Part shown: one piece after another, positions 28,337 through 38,308 of the stretch
Numbering within the stretch: the first letter of the stretch is position 1
Layout of the letters: each line of letters starts with the position of its first letter
Assembly: GCF_036173065.1 (NCBI RefSeq)
Contig: NZ_CP108041.1
Location: forward strand, 1,612,001 to 1,676,000
DNA: 64,000 bases
Origin: Rhodococcus sp. NBC_00297
GTDB lineage: Bacteria; Actinomycetota; Actinomycetes; Mycobacteriales; Mycobacteriaceae
Direction: 5' to 3'
Notes under the pieces: generated by a model
What the model was told of the DNA's origin: nothing
What the model saw: the letters and a program-made list of their open reading frames with translations, nothing else
Databases searched by the model: none
Program-made: the position numbers and the translations under genes

Positions 28337-28504
28337 ATGGCCACCGAGCCCGCCGAGACCGACATCGCCGACGAAGAGATCGAGACCCTGTCCGACGAGA
28401 CCGCCCGCATGGCACGTCGCGTCGTCGCCGCCTACGCAACAGACGCCGACGAGTGCCGCATGCTGCTGTCCATGCTGGGGATCAACCCGCCCGTCCGCGC
28501 CTGA
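28337..28504 (+). CDS. Small acidic hypothetical protein
   Basis: A 55-residue protein, acidic in its first half (EPAETDIADEEIETLSDETA), then an amphipathic helix (ARMARRVVAAYATDADECRMLLSMLG). AGGAG lies 6 bases before ATG 28337, a strong start. It has a single Cys and no known motif. It sits 119 bases upstream of otsA in the same direction and may share its transcript. Function unknown. Confidence 0.6.
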   Translation: MATEPAETDIADEEIETLSDETARMARRVVAAYATDADECRMLLSMLGINPPVRA

Positions 28505-28623
28505 GCGCCGCTCGCTCCCGCACTCCGATTGGCGTTCGGCGAGTGGGGTAAGCACGTGCTGACACCGTCGCGGCAGGCTGCCGGCCTCACCGCGCGCCCC
28601 GACGTCGAGACAGAGGATCAGCA

Positions 28624-30099
28624 GTGACCGCATCAGGTTCGGACTTCGTCGTCGTCGCCAACAGGTTGCCTGTCGACCTCGACACGGCGCCCGACGGTTC
28701 CCGAGTCTGGAAGCGCAGCCCCGGTGGTCTCGTCACCGCGCTCGAGCCGATCCTGCGGAGCAACAACGGCGCCTGGGTCGGATGGGCAGGTGTCCCCGAC
28801 GTCGACGTCGACCCGTTCGAGGACGACGGCCTCGAGCTGGTCCCGGTCCCGCTCTCGCAGCAGGAGGTCGCCGACTACTACGAGGGCTTCTCCAATGCCA
28901 CCCTGTGGCCGCTCTACCACGACGTCATCGTCCGGCCCGTCTACGACCGGAGCTGGTGGGACGCCTACGTCGAGGTGAACCGACGCTTCGCCGAGGCCAC
29001 GTCCAAGGCGGCCGCCGAGAACGCCACCGTATGGATCCAGGACTACCAACTCCAGCTGGTCCCGAAGATGCTGCGCATGCTGCGCCCCGATCTGACGATC
29101 GGCTTCTTCCTGCACATCCCGTTCCCGCCCGTCGAGCTGTTCATGCAGATGCCGTGGCGCACCGAGATCGTCGAGGGCCTGCTGGGCGCGGATCTCATCG
29201 GCTTCCATCTGCCCGGTGGCGCGCAGAACTTCCTCTACCTCGCACGGCGTCTCGCCGGCCAGCCGACCTCGCGCGGCAACATCGGAGTCCGCTCCAAACT
29301 CGGTGTGGTGCAGGTGGGTTTCCGGTCCGTGCGCGTGGGCGCCTTCCCCATCTCCATCGACTCGGGCGATCTCGACGAGAAGTCGCGGCGTAAGCCGGTG
29401 CGCGATCGTGCACGAGAGATGCGCGAAGAGCTGGGCAATCCGAAGACGATCATGCTGGGCGTCGACCGACTCGACTACACCAAGGGCATCGACGTCCGTC
29501 TCGAGGCGTTCCTGGAACTGCTGACCGAGGGCCGGGTGGATCCCGAGGACGTCGTGATGATCCAGCTGGCCACACCGAGCCGCGAACGCGTCGAGAGCTA
29601 CAAGCAGATGCGCGGCGAGATCGAGGGCATGGTCGGGCGCATCAACGGCGAGTTCAGCCGCGTCGGGCATCCGGTGGTGCACTACCTGCACCGTCCCATT
29701 CCGCGCGAGGAGCTCATCGCCTACTACGTGGCCGCCGACGTCATGCTGGTGACGCCCATCCGCGACGGCATGAATCTCGTCGCCAAGGAGTACGTGGCGT
29801 GCCGCAGTGACCTGGGCGGTTCCCTCGTGCTCAGCGAGTTCACCGGCGCCGCAGCCGAACTGCGCCAGGCGTACCAGTGCAACCCGCACGATCTGAACAG
29901 CGTCAAGGACGCGATGATGGCCGCGATCGAGCAGACGCCGGAATCGGGCCGACGCCACATCCGGGCTATGCGGCGGCAGGTGCTCGCGCACGACGTCGAT
30001 CGCTGGGCACGGTCGTTCCTCGCCGCGCTGGGACGCACCGGCGACGAGGAGCCCAACCAGATGATCTCCAACCGGGACATCGGTCAGGCGACGATGTGA
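28624..30099 (+). CDS. otsA: Trehalose-6-phosphate synthase
   Basis: A 491-residue GT20 glycosyltransferase making trehalose 6-phosphate from UDP-glucose (or another NDP-glucose) and glucose 6-phosphate. Family motifs are present in order: [10 protein letters not shown] at the N-terminus, [38 protein letters not shown] (sugar-nucleotide site), [12 protein letters not shown] and the C-terminal [12 protein letters not shown]. Length is standard. In mycolic-acid bacteria trehalose also carries mycolates to the envelope, so the enzyme supports both osmoprotection and cell-wall assembly. No phosphatase (otsB) is adjacent. The flavin reductase downstream starts 13 bases after the stop. Confidence 0.96.
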   Translation: MTASGSDFVVVANRLPVDLDTAPDGSRVWKRSPGGLVTALEPILRSNNGAWVGWAGVPDVDVDPFEDDGLELVPVPLSQQEVADYYEGFSNATLWPLYHDVIVRPVYDRSWWDAYVEVNRRFAEATSKAAAENATVWIQDYQLQLVPKMLRMLRPDLTIGFFLHIPFPPVELFMQMPWRTEIVEGLLGADLIGFHLPGGAQNFLYLARRLAGQPTSRGNIGVRSKLGVVQVGFRSVRVGAFPISIDSGDLDEKSRRKPVRDRAREMREELGNPKTIMLGVDRLDYTKGIDVRLEAFLELLTEGRVDPEDVVMIQLATPSRERVESYKQMRGEIEGMVGRINGEFSRVGHPVVHYLHRPIPREELIAYYVAADVMLVTPIRDGMNLVAKEYVACRSDLGGSLVLSEFTGAAAELRQAYQCNPHDLNSVKDAMMAAIEQTPESGRRHIRAMRRQVLAHDVDRWARSFLAALGRTGDEEPNQMISNRDIGQATM

Positions 30100-30112
30100 T
30101 GCGCGAAGACCG

Positions 30113-30868
30113 GTGACCGTGGTCGAAGCGCAAGTGGTGCAGTGCCATCGGCTGCGCCGTGATCTTCTGATCGTCCGCCTCGTCGGCGAGCTGGTTCCGT
30201 TCGCCGCCGGGCAGTCCGTCGCCGTGACGGTGCCCACCTCGCCGCACCTGCCTCGTCGGTACTCCCCCGCCCTACCCCCGTCGCGAGACGGCAAGTACGA
30301 GTTCCACATTCGCGAGGTACCGGCAGGCTGGGTCAGTCGCAGCATCGTCCGCGAGACCCGTGAGGGCGACATCTGGACTCTCGACGACCCGGCGGGCGAC
30401 CTCCGTGTCGACAACACCGACGACGACGTCGTGATGGTCGCGGGCGGAACAGGTCTCGCACCGATGCGCGCACTGCTGCTGGGCCTGGCACGTCGGCCAC
30501 GACCTCCGCGGGTGCGGCTCTACGTGGGAGGCAGGCACCCCCGCGATCTCTACGCCGCCGACATGCTGTCCCTGATGGCAAGATCAGCGCCATGGCTCAC
30601 GGTGATCCCGGTGGTGGACGAGCCCGTGGACCCGCCGTACCGCGACGAGTTCTTCGATGCCGCCGAGGCCGTGCGGCTGCAGACGGCACCCGACTCCGGC
30701 TTCGCACCTCACGAGTACCTCGTCGGCCGCGTCGGAGAGGTGGTGGCGCGGCGCGGGCCGTACCTGTCGCAGCGCGTGCTGGTGTGCGGATCACCGGCGA
30801 TGTCGAGCTTCACGACGCGTGCCCTGGTGACGACGGGAACCCCGGCGGAGAACATCCGCACGGGGTGA
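30113..30868 (+). CDS. FAD/NAD(P)-binding ferredoxin-reductase-like protein
   Basis: A 251-residue oxidoreductase of the ferredoxin-NADP reductase superfamily. RRYSPAL (~50) is the FAD isoalloxazine motif, VAGGTGLAPMRALL (~105) the NAD(P) pyrophosphate loop and VLVCGSPAM (~224) the C-terminal nicotinamide motif. It resembles the reductase half of flavohaemoglobins but has no globin and no 2Fe-2S domain, so it must pass electrons to a separate partner. GTG 30113 is used as start. The gene converges with hspR, three bases between ends. Partner unknown. Confidence 0.8.
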   Translation: MTVVEAQVVQCHRLRRDLLIVRLVGELVPFAAGQSVAVTVPTSPHLPRRYSPALPPSRDGKYEFHIREVPAGWVSRSIVRETREGDIWTLDDPAGDLRVDNTDDDVVMVAGGTGLAPMRALLLGLARRPRPPRVRLYVGGRHPRDLYAADMLSLMARSAPWLTVIPVVDEPVDPPYRDEFFDAAEAVRLQTAPDSGFAPHEYLVGRVGEVVARRGPYLSQRVLVCGSPAMSSFTTRALVTTGTPAENIRTG

Positions 30869-30871
30869 GGG

Positions 30872-31294
30872 TCAGGTCTGCTTCGGGTTGCGCGGTGTCC
30901 ACACGACGAGCGCGTTACTGCGTTGCACCGGAACGAGATCGCGTCGGTACCCGGCGTGAACCTTGGCCAGCTCGGTCGCCATCTCGGTGACGCGGGCCTG
31001 CAGCGCCTCCACCTGATTGGTGAGTTCGATGATGCGCTTGATACCCGCCAGATTGACGCCCTCGTCCTGCGAGAGACGCTGCACCTCGCGGAGCAGCGCG
31101 ACGTCGCGCGGAGAGTACCGTCGCCCACCGCCGGTGGTGCGGAACGGCGTCACCAGTCCGAGACGGTCGTAGGTGCGCAGTGTCTGGGCGTGCATGCCGG
31201 CGAGCTCGGCGGCGACGGAGATGACGAAGATCCGGGCATCCGGGTCCGCGCCTGCGTCGCGCGCATCCTGCGGATCGCTGGGCGTCCGAGTCAT
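30872..31294 (-). CDS. hspR: Heat-shock repressor HspR
   Basis: A 140-residue MerR-family regulator. The HTH ISVAAELAGMHAQTLRTYDRLGLVTP and GGGRRYSPRDVALLREVQRL wing are diagnostic of HspR, followed by a coiled-coil (NQVEALQARVTEMATEL). HspR uses DnaK as co-repressor and binds HAIR inverted repeats, two of which lie upstream of dnaK here. It is the last gene of dnaK-grpE-dnaJ-hspR, 27 bases after dnaJ, so it controls its own operon. Confidence 0.95.
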   Translation of the reverse strand: MTRTPSDPQDARDAGADPDARIFVISVAAELAGMHAQTLRTYDRLGLVTPFRTTGGGRRYSPRDVALLREVQRLSQDEGVNLAGIKRIIELTNQVEALQARVTEMATELAKVHAGYRRDLVPVQRSNALVVWTPRNPKQT

Positions 31295-31321
31295 CTCATC
31301 TCTCCTCTCGCATCAGAACCG

Positions 31322-32503
31322 TCAGGCTCCGGGCCACCCGGAGCGGGGATCGAAACCACTCGCCTTCTCCGCCGCAGCGTAGGCCTCGAGGGCATCGCGT
31401 GCCGCGTCGTCCAATTCGGACGGCACGGCCACCTTCACCGTGACCAACAGGTCACCGATCTTCGACTTCTTGGGAATGCCGCGACCCTTCACCCGGAAGG
31501 TGCGGCCGTCGACCGTTCCCGCTGGAACCTTCAGACCGACTCGGCCGTCGAGCGTCGGCACCGACAGCGTCGTGCCGAGCACCAGTTCGCTGTACGCGAC
31601 GGGAACCGTGAGGGTGAGATCGTCACCCGTGCGGCCGAACACGGCGTCGCTCTTCACGTGCACGGTCACCAGCAGATCGCCGGCGGCAGCGCCGCGCAGA
31701 CCGGCCTCGCCTCGGCCGGCCACTCGGACACGTTGCCCGTCACTGACACCGGCAGGAACCCGCACCGTCACCGACCGGGTGCGGTTCTGCACCCCGGTGC
31801 CGCGGCAGTCGGTGCACGGATCGTCGATGATCGAGCCGGTGCCCCGGCAGTCGTCGCACGGCTCGCTGAAGCCGAACGCGCCCTGGTTGCGGCTGACCAC
31901 ACCGGCACCGTTGCACCGCGGGCAGACCCGCGGGCTCGTGCCGGGCTTCGCGCCACTCCCGTGGCAGGTGGTGCAGGACGACGGGCTCGTGATGGACAGC
32001 GGGACAGACGTTCCCACCGCCGCGTCACGGAAGTCGAGTGTCACCTCGGCAGCGAGATCACTCCCACGCCGGGGACGTGACGACGCGGCCTGGGTACGAC
32101 CACCGGCCGCGCCACGGTTGAACAACCCGCCGAACAGATCACCGAGATCGGCTCCGCCACCGGCACCTCCGAAGAGGTCACCGACGTCGAACCCGCCGGC
32201 CGTACCCCCGCCGCCGAAGTTGGTTCCGCCGCCCGGCGAGAATCCGCCGCGTCCGAAACCACCACTGGCGAACAGTGATCGGGCCTCGTCGTACTCCTTG
32301 CGCTTCGCGGGGTCGGAGAGCACCGCATTGGCCTCGCTGACCGCCTTGAAGCGCTCCTCCGCTTTCGCGTCCCCCGGATTGGAGTCCGGATGGTTGTCGC
32401 GCGCGAGCTTGCGGTACGCCTTCTTGATCTCGTCCTGCGACGCGGAGGAGGAGACGCCCAGCTCCTTGTAGAAGTCCTTCTCTATCCACTCCCGTTGGCT
32501 CAC
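31322..32503 (-). CDS. dnaJ: Co-chaperone DnaJ
   Basis: A 393-residue type I DnaJ. The J domain has [37 protein letters not shown] (HPD motif intact), followed by a Gly/Phe-rich linker (~75-130), four CxxCxGxG zinc-finger repeats (~165-235) and the C-terminal substrate domain. It delivers clients to DnaK and stimulates its ATPase. It is coupled to grpE (43-base gap) and hspR (27-base gap). The linker includes an Ala/Arg-rich insertion after the GF region. Confidence 0.96.
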   Translation of the reverse strand: MSQREWIEKDFYKELGVSSSASQDEIKKAYRKLARDNHPDSNPGDAKAEERFKAVSEANAVLSDPAKRKEYDEARSLFASGGFGRGGFSPGGGTNFGGGGTAGGFDVGDLFGGAGGGADLGDLFGGLFNRGAAGGRTQAASSRPRRGSDLAAEVTLDFRDAAVGTSVPLSITSPSSCTTCHGSGAKPGTSPRVCPRCNGAGVVSRNQGAFGFSEPCDDCRGTGSIIDDPCTDCRGTGVQNRTRSVTVRVPAGVSDGQRVRVAGRGEAGLRGAAAGDLLVTVHVKSDAVFGRTGDDLTLTVPVAYSELVLGTTLSVPTLDGRVGLKVPAGTVDGRTFRVKGRGIPKKSKIGDLLVTVKVAVPSELDDAARDALEAYAAAEKASGFDPRSGWPGA

Positions 32504-32546
32504 CGGTCGCCTCCTCCTCTCACATCACATCTTCGTTGTGGTCGAA

Positions 32547-33155
32547 CTATGCCTGGTCGGATGCCACGTCGGCGCCCGAACCGTCGACGACGGCGACCAT
32601 GGCGGTGCGCAGAACTCGATCACGCACCTTGTACCCCTTGCGGAACACGCTGCCGACGACAGGATCGGTGCCGTCGCCCTCGTGCTGCACGGCCTCGTGC
32701 AGCGCAGGGTCGAACGCGTCGCCCTCGTCACCGAAGGCGACGAGACCCTGTGCGGTGATGACGGATTCGAGCTTGTCCGCCACCGACTTCAGCGGCCCCG
32801 TCTCGAGGTCACCGTGCTTGCGCGCCCGATCGAGATCGTCGAGCACACCCAGCAACTCGGCCAACACCGACGCCTTGGCGTTGTCGATGTCCACCTGCTT
32901 GTCCCGAGCGACGCGTCGCCGGTAGTTGGCGAACTCGGCGCTGAGGCGCTGCAGGTCGGCCGTCCGCTCGGACAGCTCGTCCCTCTCGGGTGCAGTCTCG
33001 GATTCCACGGAACCCTCGGACATCTCTGCCTCGAGAACCTCTGCTTCGTCCTCCACGTCACCGGGCTGGGGCGCCGTGGCGGAGCCCGCGAGGGACTCCT
33101 CCACGGCGGGGTCGACGTCGGGTGCGTCTACCTTCCCGGTGTCCTCAGCACTCAC
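32547..33155 (-). CDS. grpE: Nucleotide exchange factor GrpE
   Basis: A 202-residue GrpE: an acidic disordered N-terminus, a long coiled coil ([22 protein letters not shown]) and the beta-rich head ([21 protein letters not shown] with the HEAV core, then [20 protein letters not shown]). It releases ADP from DnaK. The ATG overlaps the dnaK stop by four bases, so translation is coupled. Confidence 0.96.
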   Translation of the reverse strand: MSAEDTGKVDAPDVDPAVEESLAGSATAPQPGDVEDEAEVLEAEMSEGSVESETAPERDELSERTADLQRLSAEFANYRRRVARDKQVDIDNAKASVLAELLGVLDDLDRARKHGDLETGPLKSVADKLESVITAQGLVAFGDEGDAFDPALHEAVQHEGDGTDPVVGSVFRKGYKVRDRVLRTAMVAVVDGSGADVASDQA

Positions 33156-34996
33156 TTCTTGTCCGTGTCGACCGGCTCGTCCACGACCTCGGCGTCGACG
33201 ACATCGTCGCTACCGTCGGTCGGGGCGGCGCCGTCGGCACCTGCTCCGTCGGCTGCTGCCGACTCGTACAGTGCCTGACCCAGAGCCTGCGACTCCGTGC
33301 TCAGCTTCTCCACCGCTGCCTTGATGGCAGCGATGTCGGTGCCGTTCAGAGCAGTGCGAGCCTCGGCGATGGCCGACTCGACCTTCTCCTTGGTCTCCGC
33401 AGGAACCTTGTCCTCGTTGTCCTTGACGAACTTCTCCGTCTGGTAGACGAGCGACTCGGCCTGGTTGCGGGTCTCGGCCTCCTCGCGACGGGTCTTGTCC
33501 TCCTCGGCGTGAGCCTCGGCGTCCTTGACCATGCGCTCGATCTCCTCCTTGGAGAGGCCGGAGCCCTCCTGGATCTTGATCGTGTTCTCCTTGCCGGTGC
33601 CCTTGTCCTTCGCCGTCACGTGCACGATGCCGTTGGCGTCGATGTCGAACGTGACCTCGATCTGGGGCACACCGCGCGGGGCGGGCGGCAGCTCCGTCAG
33701 CTCGAACGAGCCGAGAAGCTTGTTGTGCGACGCGATCTCGCGCTCACCCTGGAAAACCTGGATCTGCACCGACGGCTGATTGTCGTCCGCCGTGGTGAAG
33801 GTCTCGGACCGCTTGGTGGGGATGGTGGTGTTGCGCTCGATGAGCTTGGTCATCACGCCACCCTTGGTCTCGATACCGAGGGACAGCGGCGTGACGTCGA
33901 GGAGCAGAACGTCCTTGACCTCACCCTTGAGCACACCGGCCTGCAGTGCGGCGCCGACGGCCACGACCTCGTCCGGGTTGACGCCCTTGTTGGGCTCGCG
34001 TCCACCGGAGAGCTCCTTGACCAGCTCGGAGACTGCCGGCATACGGGTGGAGCCACCGACGAGCACGACGTGGTCGATGTCCTTGACCGCGATGCCCGAG
34101 TCCTTGACCACGGCCTGGAACGGCGCGCGGGTGCGGTCGAGCAGGTCGGCGGTGATCTTCTGGAACTCGGAGCGGCTGAGCTGCTCGTCGAGGAAGAGCG
34201 GGTTCTTGTCCGAGTCCACCGTGATGTACGGCAGGTTGATGGACGTGCTCTGGCTCGAGGACAGCTCGATCTTGGCCTTCTCCGCAGCCTCACGCAGGCG
34301 CTGGAGAGCCATCTTGTCCTTGGTCAGATCGATGCCGTTCTGAGCCTTGAACTTGTCGACGAGCCAGGTGACGATGCGCTCGTCCCAGTCGTCGCCACCG
34401 AGGTGGTTGTCGCCGGACGTGGCGCGGACCTCGACGACACCGTCGCCGATCTCGAGCAGGGACACGTCGAACGTGCCGCCACCGAGGTCGAACACGAGAA
34501 TGGTCTGTTCCTTCTCGCCCTTGTCCAGGCCGTACGCCAGAGCGGCGGCGGTGGGCTCGTTGACGATGCGCAGGACGTTGAGGCCGGCGATCTGGCCGGC
34601 TTCCTTCGTGGCCTGACGCTGTGCGTCCTCGAAGTACGCGGGCACCGTGATGACCGCGTCGGTGATCTCTTCGCCCAGGTACGCCTCGGCGTCACGCTTG
34701 AGCTTCATGAGCGTGCGCGCGCTGATCTCCTGCGACGTGTACTTCTTGTCGTCGATGCCGACGGTCCAGTCAGTGCCGATGTGGCGCTTGACGGAGCGAA
34801 TGGTCCGGTCGACGTTCGTGACGGCCTGGTTCTTCGCGGACTGGCCGACGAGAACCTCTCCGTTCTTGGCGAACGCGACGATGGACGGGGTGGTGCGTGC
34901 ACCCTCGGAGTTGGCCACCACGACCGGTTCGCCGCCCTCCAGGACGGACACGACCGAGTTGGTGGTCCCGAGGTCGATTCCGACCGCACGAGCCAT
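33152..34996 (-). CDS. dnaK: Chaperone DnaK (Hsp70)
   Basis: A 614-residue canonical Hsp70. [19 protein letters not shown] is phosphate loop 1, [15 protein letters not shown] is loop 2, and [12 protein letters not shown] is the adenosine site, followed by a conserved [14 protein letters not shown] linker, the beta substrate-binding domain and a helical lid with an acidic VDTDKK tail. It is the first gene of the operon; two HAIR-like sites lie 47-122 bases upstream. It should not be confused with the divergent membrane Hsp70 at 50738-52558, which lacks the substrate-binding half. Confidence 0.98.
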   Translation of the reverse strand: MARAVGIDLGTTNSVVSVLEGGEPVVVANSEGARTTPSIVAFAKNGEVLVGQSAKNQAVTNVDRTIRSVKRHIGTDWTVGIDDKKYTSQEISARTLMKLKRDAEAYLGEEITDAVITVPAYFEDAQRQATKEAGQIAGLNVLRIVNEPTAAALAYGLDKGEKEQTILVFDLGGGTFDVSLLEIGDGVVEVRATSGDNHLGGDDWDERIVTWLVDKFKAQNGIDLTKDKMALQRLREAAEKAKIELSSSQSTSINLPYITVDSDKNPLFLDEQLSRSEFQKITADLLDRTRAPFQAVVKDSGIAVKDIDHVVLVGGSTRMPAVSELVKELSGGREPNKGVNPDEVVAVGAALQAGVLKGEVKDVLLLDVTPLSLGIETKGGVMTKLIERNTTIPTKRSETFTTADDNQPSVQIQVFQGEREIASHNKLLGSFELTELPPAPRGVPQIEVTFDIDANGIVHVTAKDKGTGKENTIKIQEGSGLSKEEIERMVKDAEAHAEEDKTRREEAETRNQAESLVYQTEKFVKDNEDKVPAETKEKVESAIAEARTALNGTDIAAIKAAVEKLSTESQALGQALYESAAADGAGADGAAPTDGSDDVVDAEVVDEPVDTDKK

Positions 34997-35042
34997 GTGA
35001 AGACCTCCTGATAGATGCTGCTGTGATCGTTCGAGCGTCTGC

Positions 35043-35063
35043 CTGAGCGAACTGCGCTCAAGT
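35043..35063 (-). promoter_or_regulatory. HAIR-like HspR operator 1
   Basis: The arms CCTGAGC and GCTCAAG are separated by seven bases, close to the HspR consensus CTTGAGT-N7-ACTCAAG (the right arm differs at one position, the left at two). It lies 47-67 bases upstream of the dnaK start. Confidence 0.75.
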
Positions 35064-35097
35064 CTGCCTGTCGGATTCTCGCTCCGTCAAGTCGTAC

Positions 35098-35118
35098 TTG
35101 AGTGACCCACGCTCAATG
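35098..35118 (-). promoter_or_regulatory. HAIR-like HspR operator 2
   Basis: CTTGAGT-N7-GCTCAAT has a perfect left arm and a right arm with two changes from the HspR consensus. It is centred 55 bases (about five helical turns) from operator 1, so co-operative binding at the dnaK promoter is plausible. Confidence 0.75.
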
Positions 35119-35180
35119 GCAGTCGTACGGCTCAACGGAGGGGTGTGCGAGTTTGTTCCCGGAGTGGTCGGCCGGCTGTG

Positions 35181-35265
35181 GTCCGCGCGTCTGGACCCAC
35201 CCGATCGCGAGGCTTTCTGCGGATCGGCAGCATTCGACGCGAAAATGTGGCAAAACCTGCACTCG
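35181..35265. repeat. Intergenic direct repeat, copy A
   Basis: About 85 bases with a gap-free imperfect match to copy B starting at 35344. The best core is ACCCACCCGATCGCGAGG followed by CTTTCTGC, then TTCGACGCGA. It lies in the non-coding space between dnaK and the ABC transporter. It looks like an interspersed genomic repeat unit; no function is known to me. Confidence 0.6.
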
Positions 35266-35343
35266 GCCGTGCCTCAGCATCCACAGGTCGACCGGATCGA
35301 CGGGATCCCGCCTCCGGCAGCGAGTTGAGGGCACTCACGCATG

Positions 35344-35428
35344 GTCGGCGCGTGTGAACCCACCCGATCGCGAGGCTTTCTGCAGATCCGCGGAATTCGA
35401 CGCGAGAGTGTGGCTGAACACGCACGTC
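35344..35428. repeat. Intergenic direct repeat, copy B
   Basis: Second copy, offset exactly 163 bases from copy A. It ends about 20 bases before the ABC ATPase start codon and could affect its expression. Neither copy shows inverted arms of an insertion sequence. Confidence 0.6.
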
Positions 35429-35448
35429 CGACGGTTAGGGTCCACGGC

Positions 35449-36306
35449 ATGTCACCGGTTCCCGGCACGACCCTGACGGCCCGAGGTCTCACCCGCACGT
35501 TCGGACGCCACACAGCAGTCGCCCACGCCGACGTCACTCTGACCCCCGGCAGGGTGACCGGGCTGGTCGGACCCAACGGCGCCGGAAAGACGACGCTGCT
35601 GCTGATGCTCGCAGGGCTGCTGGCTCCCGACTCCGGGACCCTCGAGCTGGACGGGTCTCCCGTCGAGACGGTCGCACTCCGGCGGGCCGTGGGGTGGATG
35701 CCGGATGTGTTCGGCACCTGGGACAGCCTGACCGCGACCGAGATCCTGTCGACGTTCGGACGGCTGCACGGGCTGTCGTCGAAGGACGCCCGTGCCCGCG
35801 CCGCCGAACTGCTGCAGCAGGTCCACCTCGACGATCGCGCCGACCGACCCGCGCACGAGTTGTCCCGCGGCCAGAAGCAGCGGCTCGGGTTCGCCCGCGC
35901 ACTGGTGCACCGACCGCGATTACTTCTACTCGACGAGCCGGCATCGGGCATGGATCCGCGCTCGCGAGTCGAACTGCGTGACGAGATCCGACGCCTCGCC
36001 GACGGAGGATGCGCCGTGCTGGTGTCGAGCCACATCCTCACCGAACTGTCGGAGATGGTGGACGACGTGCTCATGATGACGGACGGGCGCACGCGGGAGT
36101 CGGCACCCGCCACCGAACGATCGTGGCGACTACGCGCGGTGGGCCGACCTGCATCGTCGGCCGACATCCTGCACTTCCCCGACGAGGAGGCCGCGGCGCG
36201 ACACCTGCGCACGGTCGTCGACTCGGGAGTGCTCGTCGCCGAGTTCGCCCGCGTCGACTCGGAACTCGAGGACGCGTACCTCGCCCTCGACGCGGACAGG
36301 ACCTGA
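35449..36306 (+). CDS. ABC transporter ATP-binding protein
   Basis: A 285-residue ABC ATPase: Walker A GPNGAGKTT (~residues 40-48), signature LSRGQKQRL, Walker B LLLLDEPASGMDP and a switch His in VLVSSHI. Its family handles ABC-2 type exporters (CcmA/drug-efflux-like). ATG 35449 is chosen because the fold starts directly after it (TTLTARGLTRTFG); an upstream extension of the frame is made of the intergenic repeat. Its stop is one base before the permease start, so the two form one exporter. Substrate unknown. Confidence 0.88.
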   Translation: MSPVPGTTLTARGLTRTFGRHTAVAHADVTLTPGRVTGLVGPNGAGKTTLLLMLAGLLAPDSGTLELDGSPVETVALRRAVGWMPDVFGTWDSLTATEILSTFGRLHGLSSKDARARAAELLQQVHLDDRADRPAHELSRGQKQRLGFARALVHRPRLLLLDEPASGMDPRSRVELRDEIRRLADGGCAVLVSSHILTELSEMVDDVLMMTDGRTRESAPATERSWRLRAVGRPASSADILHFPDEEAAARHLRTVVDSGVLVAEFARVDSELEDAYLALDADRT

Positions 36307-36307
36307 C

Positions 36308-37435
36308 ATGGCGGCACGGATGAGCAGCTGGTGGTCGGTGGTCGGCGTACTGATCGGCCTCGAACTCCGGCAGCGACTGCGCACCACGCGGTGGCGCGTC
36401 ACCCTGGCGGTGACCTTCACGGTGATCTCGCTGGCCGTGTTCGGATCGATGTATCTGGCACTGTCCGTCGACGAAGCCGATGCGAACTACGACGGCTGGG
36501 CGCGCAACCTGTACGCGGTCGTGCTGGGAGTCGAGCTGTTCCTCGGCGTGATCCTCGCCCCCACCCTCACGGCGACCTCGATCAACGGTGACCGCAAGGA
36601 CGCGACGCTCGCCGTGGTGCAGGCGACGCCGATCAGCCACCGGCAGTTGGCCGTAGGCAAACTTCTCGGGTCGTGGGTGTCCTGCCTTGCCCTCGTCGCC
36701 GTGGCGTCGCCGTACCTGGTGTGGGGCATCGTCGCCGCTCCGTACGGCGTCGGCGCTTCTGTGCTGGGCGTGATCGTTCTGTGCCTGATCTTCCTGTGCT
36801 ACTGCGGGATCGGGCTCGGGTACTCGGCGCTCACCGCACGCCCGGCGGGATCGGCCGTCCTGACGCAGGCCACCGTGTTCTTCCTGGTGTTGGGCCTCCC
36901 GGCACTGTTCGGCCTGCTCTACTCGACCACGGCGGAGGACCACGAGGTGGTGGGCGCCGAGTACACGTACGTGGACGATTCGTTCGACACCGTTCCGGAC
37001 TGTCGCGACGTGGCCACGGTGCGCTCCTACGAGCACACCGAGCGCATCTGGTGGCTGTTGGCGCCCAACCCGTTTCTCATTCTCCCGGATGTGGTGGCCG
37101 TACATGACAATCCGAGCGTACGTGTGTGGACGTCGGACGAGCGGCCACCCGATCCCAGCGTGGCGCGCCCGATAGCCGAGACGCTCTCGACGGCGCGCAC
37201 GGGCCCGTACCTGACGGAGCCGACCTGCGCGGACACCGTGTCGACCTACCGCGTGAGCGCCTCGAACCGCAGCTTCTACGACGAGCAGGTCGCGTTCGAA
37301 TCCGGAAAGGTCGGCGACAGTTGGTACCTCGGGCTGGCCGTCAATGTCATCCTGGGAGCTCTCGGACTCACGGTCGCCGCGCGGCGACTCCGCGTTCCGG
37401 CCCGCACCTTGCCGAGGGGCGTGCGGATCGCCTGA
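36308..37435 (+). CDS. ABC-2 type permease
   Basis: A 375-residue membrane protein with about six helices: one near residue 30, four between 60 and 210, and the last near 345. A ~130-residue extracytoplasmic loop between the final two helices contains two Cys (DCRDVATV and PTCADTV) that could form a disulfide. The ATSINGDRKDATLAVVQATPI stretch is typical of ABC-2 permeases that partner with a separate ATPase. It is paired with the preceding ATPase. Substrate is unknown; the large outer loop suggests a periplasmic or envelope interaction. Confidence 0.8.
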   Translation: MAARMSSWWSVVGVLIGLELRQRLRTTRWRVTLAVTFTVISLAVFGSMYLALSVDEADANYDGWARNLYAVVLGVELFLGVILAPTLTATSINGDRKDATLAVVQATPISHRQLAVGKLLGSWVSCLALVAVASPYLVWGIVAAPYGVGASVLGVIVLCLIFLCYCGIGLGYSALTARPAGSAVLTQATVFFLVLGLPALFGLLYSTTAEDHEVVGAEYTYVDDSFDTVPDCRDVATVRSYEHTERIWWLLAPNPFLILPDVVAVHDNPSVRVWTSDERPPDPSVARPIAETLSTARTGPYLTEPTCADTVSTYRVSASNRSFYDEQVAFESGKVGDSWYLGLAVNVILGALGLTVAARRLRVPARTLPRGVRIA

Positions 37436-37440
37436 GGCGC

Positions 37441-38157
37441 TCAGCTCAGCCGTCCACCCCCGTCGACGTGGAGGGTGGATCCGGTGACGAAGGTGTTGGT
37501 CAGGGCGAGCAGCACCGCTGCCGACACGTCCTCCGGGCGGCCCACGCGCCGTGCGGGATTGGAGGCAGCCGTCGCGTCGAACATCTTCTGCTTCCCGTCT
37601 CCCATGCCGTCCCACGAACCCGAGTCGACGATGCCGGGCGAGACGGCGTTGACCCGCAACGGTGCCAGTTCGACGGCCAACGCTTCCGCGAGGAATGCGA
37701 CAGCACCGTTGGTCGTGGCCATGACGGCGAGGCCCGGCGCCGGCTTCCATGCGGCGACACCGGAGAAGAACACGAACGAGCCGCCGTCCCGCAGCGTGGG
37801 CGCGACGTGCTTGGCCAGCAGGATAGGTCCGACGACCTTGGCTGCGAACGCGCGCTCGACGGCGGCGCGGTCGAGGTCTGCGACCGGGCCGTTGGCGTGG
37901 TTCGCCGCGAGCGACACGACGTGATCGAGAGGTCCGAGCGTGGTGACGGTGGCGGCGATGGACGATTCGTCGTCGAGGTCGAGGTGCACCGCCGATGCGC
38001 CCGAGCCGAGCTCGGCGACCGTGTCGGCCAGGGCCTCCGGGCGTCGACTGCCGAGGACGACTTCCGCGCCGGCGGCGAGCGCGTCCTTGGCAATGCGCCG
38101 CGCGATGCCCGACGAGCCGCCGACGAGAAGGATGCGGGTGTTCTGCAGGGTGCTCAT
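37441..38157 (-). CDS. SDR-fold protein lacking the catalytic Tyr/Lys
   Basis: A 238-residue short-chain dehydrogenase/reductase fold: cofactor loop VGGSSGIARRIA near the N-terminus, HLDLDDESS, SLAANHANGP (NNAG-like motif changed), the catalytic Ser region FFSGVAAWKPAPG, and VNAVSPGIVDSG with a C-terminal GSTLHVDGGG. The YxxxK catalytic pair is absent: the expected segment reads VMATTNGA, with Met for Tyr and Asn for Lys. The fold may bind nucleotide without normal dehydrogenase chemistry, or use another residue. It converges with the ABC permease, five bases between ends. Confidence 0.82.
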   Translation of the reverse strand: MSTLQNTRILLVGGSSGIARRIAKDALAAGAEVVLGSRRPEALADTVAELGSGASAVHLDLDDESSIAATVTTLGPLDHVVSLAANHANGPVADLDRAAVERAFAAKVVGPILLAKHVAPTLRDGGSFVFFSGVAAWKPAPGLAVMATTNGAVAFLAEALAVELAPLRVNAVSPGIVDSGSWDGMGDGKQKMFDATAASNPARRVGRPEDVSAAVLLALTNTFVTGSTLHVDGGGRLS

Positions 38158-38308
38158 GACGGTGTGTCCCTTCCGCGGCCCCGTCTCTCGCGGCCACGGA
38201 AGGTTCAGCGCACCGGGCCCGCAGCATCATCCCCTCGCGCTATCGATAGTTCCGGGACTTGCCATTCATACCTTCTATGGCCACAGCGTGGCGGCATAAT
38301 CGACCAGC

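Noticed and set aside
28633..30417. A 594-codon minus-strand frame opposite otsA
   Set aside because: otsA has all family motifs; the opposite frame has none.
32990..35011. A 673-codon plus-strand frame opposite dnaK
   Set aside because: dnaK on the other strand is certain; the antisense frame is open because of biased third positions.
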